From NCBI GenBank assembly GCA_900314865.1, contig OMWW01000002.1:130136-184155 (forward strand): a stretch of DNA of 54,020 nucleotides, given 5' to 3'. Made by a program: the position numbers and the translations under genes. Shown in pieces: positions 34,775 to 42,952 of this stretch. The DNA is from an uncultured Erysipelotrichaceae bacterium (GTDB taxonomy: Bacteria; Bacillota_I; Bacilli_A; RFN20; CAG-826). The first letter of the stretch is position 1; the number at the start of each line of letters is the position of its first letter. The notes beneath the pieces were generated by a model. It made no database searches, was not told the origin of the DNA, and saw only the letters and a list, made by a program, of their open reading frames with translations.

Positions 34775-37528
34775 CTATTTCTTTAAAATAATAGTTTCGA
34801 ATCTATCGAGTTTGAATGAATTTCCGTTAAGTGTCTTACCTAAAGTGTCATGGACAAGAGTGCATCCAGTGACATCGATTTCGTAATCTTCTTTTAATGA
34901 TCCATTCGCGTAATAGATGACATATGTATCATCACCATCTTTAATTGTTTGCCAAATAATAGATTGATGATTAGGTTTTCCGCTACCAGGTTTATATGTT
35001 TTTGTTGAAACATTTGCTTTCACTTCACTAAGTGAATAATGTAAACCAGCACATGTCTTTTTGAAGTTGATCAATGTCTTGTAGTTTTCCATCATATCAG
35101 GATGTTTAACTTTTAAGGAATAATCAATTTCATTGGTCTTATAGCTTGAATTATAAGAGTTACCACTTACTTCATCGTAATCAAGTTCAACACCATCTTT
35201 TTTGGCTCTATGGGATTCACCATTTTCATCGTAGATGGTCTTGCTTCTAAGCATTTCTTCTCCAGCAAGAAGGAATGATAAACCTTGAGAGGTGAGAACA
35301 ATGGAGTTAGCAAGAACATTCATTTTTGCTAATTTTTCATCACGGTTATATTTGGTTCCATAGACATCTTCTGGATCGCCTTCCACACCCGCGACTAAAC
35401 ATCTGTCATTAATTGTGTAGTTATCGTGACATGTGACATAAGCAATAGATTTGTCTGGATCATTTGTTGTAGATAAAGAGGTACAGCCTTTTAATCCGTT
35501 TTCAATATCAGTGGTAGCAACACCATATTTCTCTTGGTCCATCCAACCTTTATCAACGAGTTGAGACATTCCTCCAGCAAGCATTGCATCTCTAAATTTG
35601 TCGTTGAATTGACCATAGTGATAATACTTACTAGCGTTATTTTGTGAGGCCATAACTGTGCCCGCTGGAACTGCGGTGCCCATAATCCATGGTTCACCAT
35701 AAACAACGATGTTTGGATTAACATTGTCTTCTAAGTTTTTAACAAGTTGATTCATGGTTTCCAAATCATGGAGACCCATTAAGTCAAATCTGAAGCCACC
35801 AAGTTTGTATTCTTTGGCCCAGAAGGCTGAAGAATCAATCATGAATTTGCGATACATGTATCTTTCAGATGCTGTATCGTTACCACATCCACTACCAGAG
35901 GATGCTCCACCGGTGGATGTATATCTAAAGTAATAGAATGGCATCAAGACATCAAAGTTAGAACCAGTTAATCCATTAACGTGGTTATAAACAACGTCCA
36001 TGATGATATTCATACCAGCTTCGTTATAAGCCTTAATCATTTCTTTTAATTCGCGAATACGGACATATCCATCAAATGGGTTAGATGAATAAGCACCTTC
36101 GACAACATTATAGTTAAGTGGGTTATATCCCCAGTTAAAGGAAACGTTGACTTCGTCATTAGCTTGATCAAAGAAAGGAATAATTTGGACGGCACTGACA
36201 CCTAAATCTTTAATGTGATCAAAGCCAGTTGTGACTTCAACATTGCCTTCTTTATAAGTGGTTCCACTCTCCCACATACCCGCAAATTTCTTACGGTTCT
36301 TACTATTTTCTTTGCCAACCCAAGTTTCAGAAGATGTTGTATCAGCAACATGGGTTTCATAAACTACCATTTCTTTACGGTTATATTTATGTGGTTCGAT
36401 TTCGTCCCATCCCTCAGGATTGGTCTTGGAGAAATCAACAACCATGCCTCTAAGTCCGTTAACACCAGCGCTCTTCGCATATGGGTCAACGATTTCTTGG
36501 CCAAATTTGTGATAAGCGTTTGTAACAACATAGGTGTAATACTTGCCTTCTAAATTACCGGTAAGTAATTTTTCAAAAACACCTCTTTCACCTTTGGTCA
36601 TTTCATATTCATCATATTCATCACTACCGTTATCTGGATCTACTGAAGTAGGTGTTCCAGATTCATAGATACGTAGTTTAATAGAAGATGATAATGGTGA
36701 CCAAACTTTAAATGTAGTTTCACTAGATGTATATAACGCACCTAATTCACCATCATAGTTATAGGCATTATTGAAATCAGCATCGTAAAGGTTTCTAACA
36801 GAAACATCTCTTAAAGCGGAAACACCGTCTTGAAAGATAGCTTCTACTTGATAGGAATCTTTAATATCAGCTTTTGTTGATAACTTAATTGTCCAACTGG
36901 TTCCTGAACCTGATACGGTTGCACCTTCAAGGACTTCGCCATTTCGATAAAGTTTTGGTTTTTCGATTGGGTTATTTGTTTGTACTGTAATAGAAGTTGA
37001 ATTTTTAAATTCACATGTCTTCACTGCGTTCATGACATGTTTCCAATCTTTATCAGTGTAGACGTTTGGATTTTGCATGCCTAAATAGCAGTGATAGACT
37101 TGATGTTCATCAGGTGTGAGCATCGTTCTATCCATGAATCGGTCTTCTTCACAGTCCTTTTTAACTTTGTCACCCCACATATCTCCACCAGCAGCGACGG
37201 AATATGTTTTAACGATGAAACCTAAGGAAGTTGGATTTCCGAAATAAGAGAGTGGGTAATAAGCAATAACACCATAGTCATCAGAATAATTGAATGTATA
37301 TTCTGCACCATCTTTACCTTCAGCCCAAAGCCAAAGCGCCCATTCCTTATAGGAACCACTGGTTCTCTTATAGTGAATTTGGATACCTGGTTCATCTAAA
37401 TAGGTGATGTTTGTTGGTAAACCAGAATCATTAATAAAACCTTGTGGAGCGTCGTCTCCACCGCCACAAGCGGTGAATAATAATGTACTGGTTAACATTA
37501 ATGTTATGAAGTTAGTTTTAAATTTCAT
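34775..37528 (-). CDS. pulA: Type I pullulanase lipoprotein (GH13)
   Basis: 917 residues from ATG 37528, chosen because GGAGG lies 9 bases upstream; the frame to 37561 adds 11 residues inside a terminator hairpin. Lipobox LLFTAC puts the lipid Cys at 21. Domains: CBM41-like region (about 45-150), an intermediate beta domain, CBM48 (about 265-340), then the GH13 barrel with FNWGYNPLNYN, YNHVNG, nucleophile Asp582 (GFRFDLMG), acid/base Glu612 (YGEPW) and Asp702 (CHDNYT). It debranches alpha-1,6 links of starch or pullulan on the cell surface. There is little room for its own promoter, so it probably depends on readthrough from malEFG. Confidence 0.95.
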   Translation of the reverse strand: MKFKTNFITLMLTSTLLFTACGGGDDAPQGFINDSGLPTNITYLDEPGIQIHYKRTSGSYKEWALWLWAEGKDGAEYTFNYSDDYGVIAYYPLSYFGNPTSLGFIVKTYSVAAGGDMWGDKVKKDCEEDRFMDRTMLTPDEHQVYHCYLGMQNPNVYTDKDWKHVMNAVKTCEFKNSTSITVQTNNPIEKPKLYRNGEVLEGATVSGSGTSWTIKLSTKADIKDSYQVEAIFQDGVSALRDVSVRNLYDADFNNAYNYDGELGALYTSSETTFKVWSPLSSSIKLRIYESGTPTSVDPDNGSDEYDEYEMTKGERGVFEKLLTGNLEGKYYTYVVTNAYHKFGQEIVDPYAKSAGVNGLRGMVVDFSKTNPEGWDEIEPHKYNRKEMVVYETHVADTTSSETWVGKENSKNRKKFAGMWESGTTYKEGNVEVTTGFDHIKDLGVSAVQIIPFFDQANDEVNVSFNWGYNPLNYNVVEGAYSSNPFDGYVRIRELKEMIKAYNEAGMNIIMDVVYNHVNGLTGSNFDVLMPFYYFRYTSTGGASSGSGCGNDTASERYMYRKFMIDSSAFWAKEYKLGGFRFDLMGLHDLETMNQLVKNLEDNVNPNIVVYGEPWIMGTAVPAGTVMASQNNASKYYHYGQFNDKFRDAMLAGGMSQLVDKGWMDQEKYGVATTDIENGLKGCTSLSTTNDPDKSIAYVTCHDNYTINDRCLVAGVEGDPEDVYGTKYNRDEKLAKMNVLANSIVLTSQGLSFLLAGEEMLRSKTIYDENGESHRAKKDGVELDYDEVSGNSYNSSYKTNEIDYSLKVKHPDMMENYKTLINFKKTCAGLHYSLSEVKANVSTKTYKPGSGKPNHQSIIWQTIKDGDDTYVIYYANGSLKEDYEIDVTGCTLVHDTLGKTLNGNSFKLDRFETIILKK

Positions 37529-37545
37529 AAAAGTAAACCTCCAAT

Positions 37546-37573
37546 AAAAAGGGCGCACCACAAGTGTGCACCC
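37546..37573 (-). terminator. Hairpin between the maltodextrin ABC genes and pulA
   Basis: Minus strand GGGTGCAC / GTGCGCCC (8 bp, one G-T pair), 7-base loop, T5, and then directly the pulA SD. It could be a leaky terminator that lowers pulA expression relative to malEFG. Confidence 0.75.
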
Positions 37574-37584
37574 AATTTAAATAA

Positions 37585-37941
37585 TTATTTTTGTTCTTCT
37601 TTATCTTCTTTTCTAAGTTTAAAGATTTTGAAGACACCTTTAATGGTGAAAATAAAGAAGGCAATTGCTCCGATAAAGGAAACAATAGAGATAACCGTAA
37701 ATGTTGTTTGTTTAGCAGAAGTACTATCTAAATATGCTTGGAATTGTGCTTCCATAAGCGCTTTAACTTCTTTTTCTTCAGGTTTTCCAACAGCGTCGAA
37801 AATGATTTGTTGAATTCTCGCAGCTTCATCAGCTGTAGCGTGAGAAATAGCGATACTTTCTTTTGCTAAAAGAAGTCCGGCAACTAACAAGCCTACGAAT
37901 AAGACGCAAAAGATAGAAGTAATAATGATTTGTTTTTTCAT
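37585..37941 (-). CDS. Small two-helix membrane protein in the malEFG-pulA cluster
   Basis: 118 residues: membrane helix at about 4-27, a mostly helical outside loop (about 30-75, with AARIQQIIFDAVG), a second helix at about 81-103 and a Lys/Glu-rich tail (RKEDKEEQK). No family is recognised. It begins 5 bases after the malG stop, so it is co-transcribed with the permease genes. It could stabilise the transporter or the surface enzymes, but this is only context. Confidence 0.7.
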   Translation of the reverse strand: MKKQIIITSIFCVLFVGLLVAGLLLAKESIAISHATADEAARIQQIIFDAVGKPEEKEVKALMEAQFQAYLDSTSAKQTTFTVISIVSFIGAIAFFIFTIKGVFKIFKLRKEDKEEQK

Positions 37942-37946
37942 ATTTT

Positions 37947-38894
37947 CTATCCTTTCACCGCACCAGCGGTAACACCTTCAACGTAGAATTTCTGTAACGC
38001 CATGAAGAGAGAGGTAATTGGTATCGCAACAAACGTACAACCAGCGCAGAATACTGTGAAGATTGATTGATCGGCGGTCGTTTTACCATACATCATCTTG
38101 TATAGACCAACAGATACAGTCCAGTAGTTACTATCATCACCCAAGATGACGTTAGCAAAGATGAAGTCCATCCATGGTCCCGTAAAGGACATTAACGCAG
38201 TGTAGATGATAATTGGTTTGGATAATGGAAGAATAATCTTCCAGAAAATCTTGAAGTTTGTGCATCCATCGAGTTTAGCAGATTCAACAAGTGAATTTGG
38301 TAAAACATCAAAGAATCCTTTTGCGACTTGGAAGCCAAGTCCACTGCCAGCAGAATACGCGAGAATCAAACCAACAATAGCGAGTTCAGGCGAGTCTGGG
38401 TTAGCACACAAACCAAACGATTTCAAAATGAAGTAGATAGCGATCATCGACATGAAGCCTGGGAATAATCCAAGAATCATAGTGATGTTCATAAATGGCT
38501 TACGAAGTTTAAATCTGAGTTTAGACATACAGTAAGCAACAGATAAGATTAAGAATGTGGAGAAGATACAGCAGAACACAGAGACAAGCATTGTGTTACC
38601 AAACCATCTCACATAGGAATTATATTTGCCAGAGGCAAAGGAGTAATTCCATAATTTCTCAAAGTTATCAAATCCAACACGAGTTGGGAAGAAAATACCA
38701 GTGCCAGCGACACCACCAATATAGGTACCATCTGGTTGATATTCGACACGTAAAGCATTAAGGACAATCCATGCAATTGGAATAATCCAAATAATTGCGA
38801 GCACGACTAATAAGCCATACGCAATACCTTTACTTGTGTTTTCAGCAGCTCTTTGGCTTCTGAATTTCTTTTTGCGGAGAGGATATGCCATCAT
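37947..38894 (-). CDS. malG: Maltodextrin ABC transporter permease, MalG type
   Basis: 315 residues, about six membrane helices. The EAA loop that contacts the ATPase reads SAKLDGCTNFKIFWKIILP. The C-terminus (FYVEGVTAGAVKG) matches MalG-type permeases. It overlaps malF by 4 bases (ATGA). With MalF it forms the inner-membrane channel for maltodextrin import. Confidence 0.93.
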   Translation of the reverse strand: MMAYPLRKKKFRSQRAAENTSKGIAYGLLVVLAIIWIIPIAWIVLNALRVEYQPDGTYIGGVAGTGIFFPTRVGFDNFEKLWNYSFASGKYNSYVRWFGNTMLVSVFCCIFSTFLILSVAYCMSKLRFKLRKPFMNITMILGLFPGFMSMIAIYFILKSFGLCANPDSPELAIVGLILAYSAGSGLGFQVAKGFFDVLPNSLVESAKLDGCTNFKIFWKIILPLSKPIIIYTALMSFTGPWMDFIFANVILGDDSNYWTVSVGLYKMMYGKTTADQSIFTVFCAGCTFVAIPITSLFMALQKFYVEGVTAGAVKG

Positions 38895-40429
38895 TGGAAA
38901 GTGTCCTCCTCGTTGTAAGCTTTACTACGACGATATGTAATAAGGGTAATGGTTGCGGTAATTAAGAAAGTAAGTAAACCAATAATCGCACCAGTGTTGT
39001 ATTGTTTATCGTCAATTGTGAGTTTATATAACCAGGTAACGAGAAGATCCGTTCCACCACCAATATATGGACGATGGGTTGGTCCGCCACCGGTTAACAA
39101 GAAGATCGTATTGAAGGAGTTAATATTTCCAACAAATGATCCGATAAGATAAGGAGTAGTAATGAAGATAACGTAAGGAAGAGTAATCTTGAAGAACATC
39201 TTACTCTTACTTGCGCCATCAACCGTGCCAGCTTCATATAAATCTTGAGGAATGTTCATCAAGATACCAGAAGTCATAAGCATGGTGTATGGAATACCTA
39301 GCCACATATTGATAACAATAACTGTCACCTTAGCGACTATTTCGTTTTGTGTACCATTTTCAGTACCGAGGAAGACAACTTTGTCTCCACCTAAGGCACT
39401 AATAATATTATTTATTGGTCCCCATTCACCGAATAAGTTACGGCAAGCGAGAAGAGAAATAAATTGAGGTACAGCAATTGTAAGAATGAAGATAGTACGG
39501 AAAATCTTCTTTCCTTTGATACCTTTTTTGTTGATTAATAAGGCGAGGAGAATGCCACCAAAATAACATGTAAAGGTAGCAAACACTGCCCAAATAAGTG
39601 TCCAACCAAGAATTGGGAAGAAACGGTTAGAAATTTCCGAACCCAGTCTTGACGTTGAGGAGGTATTAAACATCTCAGTGAAGTTTTTAAATCCGACCCA
39701 ATGGAAGAGGGTTGTATTATCCATTTGCATCGCCGGTAAGTTATAAGATGTAAAGGCGATACAAATCATCAAAATGGTTGGAAGAAGTGTAAAGATTAAC
39801 GCCGCTAAACATGTAGGGGTCAGCATCAATACGTGGAATTTCGAATCTAGAAGTTCTCCACAATCTTGTTTGAATGTTGACGCCATAACACCTTTTTTAG
39901 CGTCTTGATCTGCTTTGTAAGATGAGGAAATGTTTAAGCACCAAACAACGAGATAAAGAATAATCGCAGCAATTGTGGTCAAGCCAAACAATAACATTAA
40001 GAATGAGTCGCTTTTACCAACAAGAACCATTTCCATAGTTACTGGGTCATAAACCATTTTTCCATCACTTCCTTGCAAAGCAAGGTTTGCTAATGCTTTA
40101 AAACCATATGGAGTGCCATTAACAACTGGTGAAGTAATCATGAAAACCCAGAATAATGCTTGAATAGCTAGGAAAATAAAGCCTTTAATAAATTGTTTAT
40201 GGTAGAAGTTTCCAGCACCAAAGATTAAGAAAGATAATTTAGTGCCAACACTGCCATCAACAAATTTGATATATAAGCCCTTAAAGAAACGTGCAATTCC
40301 TAAGCCAATGTTCTTGAAAAAGTTTAATATTCCAAGACCAATGCCTTTGAAAAAGTTTCCGACAGCGCCCAAACATCTAAGGAAGATATTCTTCTTTTGT
40401 GGTGCAGGAGAAGACATTACTGTTTCCAT
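38891..40429 (-). CDS. malF: Maltodextrin ABC transporter permease, MalF type
   Basis: 512 residues. The N-terminal part has an amphipathic stretch (about 10-55) with repeated FFKGIGLG-type segments and extra membrane helices before the core permease; this is longer than a 300-residue MsmF and closer to enterobacterial MalF in size. The EAA motif is YEAGTVDGASKSKMFFKITLP. It lies 42 bases after malE with an AAAGGAGG SD, and overlaps malG. Confidence 0.93.
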   Translation of the reverse strand: METVMSSPAPQKKNIFLRCLGAVGNFFKGIGLGILNFFKNIGLGIARFFKGLYIKFVDGSVGTKLSFLIFGAGNFYHKQFIKGFIFLAIQALFWVFMITSPVVNGTPYGFKALANLALQGSDGKMVYDPVTMEMVLVGKSDSFLMLLFGLTTIAAIILYLVVWCLNISSSYKADQDAKKGVMASTFKQDCGELLDSKFHVLMLTPTCLAALIFTLLPTILMICIAFTSYNLPAMQMDNTTLFHWVGFKNFTEMFNTSSTSRLGSEISNRFFPILGWTLIWAVFATFTCYFGGILLALLINKKGIKGKKIFRTIFILTIAVPQFISLLACRNLFGEWGPINNIISALGGDKVVFLGTENGTQNEIVAKVTVIVINMWLGIPYTMLMTSGILMNIPQDLYEAGTVDGASKSKMFFKITLPYVIFITTPYLIGSFVGNINSFNTIFLLTGGGPTHRPYIGGGTDLLVTWLYKLTIDDKQYNTGAIIGLLTFLITATITLITYRRSKAYNEEDTFQ

Positions 40430-40471
40430 TTCATTCCTCCTTTCTGAAAATTAATTTTTAATTATTTATAA

Positions 40472-41929
40472 TTAAATTTGTGCAGGTAAAGTTGCAGGAG
40501 CACTTTGTGGGTCCTTTGCGTTTTCCCAGATATATTGCATTCTATAAAGAATTTCTCTTGCAGCTCTTGTGGTGCCCATGTCACCTTCAGCGTTTTCAAC
40601 GCACATAGCGTATAATCCAGGTGCGCCACTTTGATAGTAGCAATAATTTAAGATACCTGTGATAAATGGTTGTGGTCTACCATAACTAAACATTGTGGTT
40701 TGAGCTTTTGCTAATTGATATTTTTGAACACCTAATTCATCTTTATGTTGTTCAATATATGCAGCAGCACCATCATAAGATGGTAAGTTATCAGCAGCCA
40801 TTAAGGATCTATTTTGAATATCCTTTTTGCTTAAGAATTTAACTAAGCTTTGTTCAGCAACATATTTGTTACCAGCAGATGCAGAATTGATTAATAATGC
40901 TTTGAAGTCTGCGAATGTACCACCACGCATGACTGTGCCAGCTTCAATTTCTGTACCAGCAACATCATCTTCGGTTAAGGTGTAAGTTGGAATTGGAGCA
41001 ACACCAACATTGGTTGCACCGATAGCACTTGAAAATTCTTTATATTTCCAAGCACCACTAATAATGCCTAAGCATCCACCCATTTTAACGTCGGTTGCCC
41101 AACCGTTTGTGGATGGTTTTAATTTCATACCATGTGGATCAGCGTGATATCTACGTGCCCATTGTAAGTTAGCTACAGAATCTTCGCCTTGAGCCCAGCA
41201 TTCACTTCTATCGCCGTCTTTATAGATTTCCATGGTTGTGGATTTATCAGATTCTTTAACTGCAAGAAGTGTGAATGAGAAGTTAAATCCATCATCACCT
41301 GTGAGTTCAATAGCTTTTGTAGAATCACCACGAGCAGCAGCGGCTTCACTTAAGCCTTCAAATGTTTTGGCTTGTTCTTCAGAGACATATCTCTTGTCAT
41401 ACATTAAGAACAAGGATTGAGCGATATATGGAACACCATAAATTGCGCGTTCGTTATCAACTACTGAATGTGCAACTTCATAGAAGGATTTTGTGTTATC
41501 AGCTTCTACTTGTTCATATAATCCTTTGGAGTTAAATGGTTTAATTAATTTCTTTTGTGCTAATTTACCAATGTTATCGTGAGCAACGGTAACGATGTCA
41601 GCACATGTTGTATTATCGAGTTCGAGTTTAGCAGCAGCTCCGCCACTATCGAAATCGCTTACTGTGACGGTCCAATTAAATTGATCGTTGTCAGCGTGCA
41701 TTTGGGAAACCCATTCGTTTGCGGCGGTTTGGTAGAATTCAACAGATTCTTCACCGACCCAAACAGTGATTTCGCCACTTCCAGCTGGAGCGTCAGGCAT
41801 TTCATAAGTTGGGATGTCAGAAATTGTGCCACCACCACTAGAACCACCTTCGTCACCGCCACCACAAGCAGTCATACTTATAGCAGCAAAAAGAGCAGGA
41901 AGAGCAATTAAAAATTTCTTACTTTTCAT
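40472..41929 (-). CDS. malE: Maltodextrin-binding lipoprotein, MalE type
   Basis: 485 residues. Lipobox SMTACGGG with lipidated Cys22, Gly/Ser linker, then a family-1 solute-binding protein fold (GEITVWVGEESVEFYQ start, GGCLGIISGAWKYKEF in the middle). It is longer than E. coli MalE. It captures maltodextrins for MalFG. The gene has its own promoter, an SD (AGGAG) and an upstream operator-like site. Confidence 0.9.
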   Translation of the reverse strand: MKSKKFLIALPALFAAISMTACGGGDEGGSSGGGTISDIPTYEMPDAPAGSGEITVWVGEESVEFYQTAANEWVSQMHADNDQFNWTVTVSDFDSGGAAAKLELDNTTCADIVTVAHDNIGKLAQKKLIKPFNSKGLYEQVEADNTKSFYEVAHSVVDNERAIYGVPYIAQSLFLMYDKRYVSEEQAKTFEGLSEAAAARGDSTKAIELTGDDGFNFSFTLLAVKESDKSTTMEIYKDGDRSECWAQGEDSVANLQWARRYHADPHGMKLKPSTNGWATDVKMGGCLGIISGAWKYKEFSSAIGATNVGVAPIPTYTLTEDDVAGTEIEAGTVMRGGTFADFKALLINSASAGNKYVAEQSLVKFLSKKDIQNRSLMAADNLPSYDGAAAYIEQHKDELGVQKYQLAKAQTTMFSYGRPQPFITGILNYCYYQSGAPGLYAMCVENAEGDMGTTRAAREILYRMQYIWENAKDPQSAPATLPAQI

Positions 41930-41945
41930 AAAGTTCTCCTAAAAC

Positions 41946-41958
41946 TCCCCTTTGGGGA
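41946..41958 (-). promoter_or_regulatory. Leader hairpin upstream of malE
   Basis: TCCCC-TTT-GGGGA, a 5-bp perfect hairpin 17 bases before the malE ATG and just before the AGGAG SD; it may stabilise the mRNA or modulate initiation. Confidence 0.45.
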
Positions 41959-41970
41959 TACTACGTAAAT

Positions 41971-41999
41971 ATTTTAGTATTCAAAAAATATGATTGCAA
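41971..41999 (-). promoter_or_regulatory. malE promoter
   Basis: Minus strand TTGCAA (41999-41994), 17-base spacer, TAAAAT (41976-41971). Confidence 0.7.
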
Positions 42000-42007
42000 C
42001 AATATTA

Positions 42008-42026
42008 TGCGCGAACACGCGTGTAT
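42008..42026. promoter_or_regulatory. Operator-like site upstream of malE
   Basis: GCGCGAACACGCGTGT contains the perfect palindrome ACACGCGTGT (42015-42024), about 10 bases upstream of the -35 box. The CGCG(A/C)ACA core recurs upstream of the ABC ATPase gene. It could be the site of a LacI-family maltose regulator encoded elsewhere. Confidence 0.5.
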
Positions 42027-42029
42027 AAA

Positions 42030-42058
42030 GAAAACAACGCTTATTTTCCGGCGTTGTT
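42030..42058 (-). terminator. Terminator after the RDD protein gene
   Basis: Minus strand AACAACGC / GCGTTGTT 8-bp stem, loop holding the stop codon, then TTCTTT. Confidence 0.75.
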
Positions 42059-42886
42059 GTCACTATTTTGTTCTTCTTTGTTAGTCTCTATCTTACTTAT
42101 TTCAGCGTCAATCGCTTCTTGAGTTTCAATATTGTTAGGTACAAAAGTTTTAGACTCAATAAGTCTACTAAATGAGATAAAATCACAAAGAGAGCGGTTA
42201 TTTTTGTTAAATTGGCGAATGATAAGAGTTATTACAGGGATAGCCAAAACTACCCAAATACCAATAATTAAAAACGGAGCAACAGATTCAAATACGACAA
42301 TAAATAAAAACCTTCCCACCATTTGATACCATGCAGCTTTATCTTCTCTTTTTGTTGAAATAAGTTGCAAGCCACACATTAATTCACCAATGGTTGCTCT
42401 TTTTTTGTTACAAAGTGGAATAACAACAAGGAAGATAAATTCCAAAATAATTCCACATGTAATGATGACCGCATATGTGTTCACCTGATAGTAGAATGTA
42501 TAGTCTTTATAGTATGGATACGCATTAATAATTCTTTTATATTCGGCTTGGATTTCAGTTGATGGATATTCAGTTGTACCGACGATGTAATATTCATGAG
42601 TTACTTGATCATAGTGAAGTAATTTGCCACCTTCTTGACCTGGCTGAACCACTACTTTATATCCCATACCTGATTGAAGCTTGGCGTCATCTTCAATCTC
42701 CATCATTGCGGTTTGATATCGATTCGCGTTTTGAACAGGACCAATCTGTGTTCTAAACGCTAAATTGTAAAGTAAATAAGATAGTAAAAATAACAAAAGA
42801 ATATCAAAACCATGAGCAATGAGTCTTTTGTACCAAATTGGTTTATTATTTGCTTCTAAGGCAACGGTCTTAGTAAAAACTGCCAT
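42041..42886 (-). CDS. RDD-family membrane protein
   Basis: 281 residues. The RDD signature is WYKRLIAHGFDILLLF in the first membrane helix, with further helices at about 131-155, 190-215 and 210-228 and a Gln/Asn/Glu-rich tail. A loop of about 85 residues follows the first helix. RDD proteins are poorly characterised; some act as Na+/H+ antiporters. It lies between a terminator for the ATPase gene and its own terminator. No SD is seen, and TACTAT touches the ATG, so initiation is unclear. Confidence 0.8.
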   Translation of the reverse strand: MAVFTKTVALEANNKPIWYKRLIAHGFDILLLFLLSYLLYNLAFRTQIGPVQNANRYQTAMMEIEDDAKLQSGMGYKVVVQPGQEGGKLLHYDQVTHEYYIVGTTEYPSTEIQAEYKRIINAYPYYKDYTFYYQVNTYAVIITCGIILEFIFLVVIPLCNKKRATIGELMCGLQLISTKREDKAAWYQMVGRFLFIVVFESVAPFLIIGIWVVLAIPVITLIIRQFNKNNRSLCDFISFSRLIESKTFVPNNIETQEAIDAEISKIETNKEEQNSDNNAGK

Positions 42887-42903
42887 ATAGTAAGTGTAAA
42901 ACG

Positions 42904-42933
42904 AAAAAAAGAGATTATCAACTGATAACCTCT
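42904..42933 (-). terminator. Terminator after the ABC ATPase gene
   Basis: Minus strand AGAGGTTATC / GATAATCTCT 10-bp stem (one G-T pair) followed by T7. Confidence 0.85.
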
Positions 42934-42952
42934 TTATAGATATTTTGTGTGA

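Noticed and set aside
37529..37561. 11-residue extension of pullulanase
   Set aside because: It begins in the terminator hairpin, and the ATG at 37528 has GGAGG upstream and directly starts the lipoprotein signal peptide.
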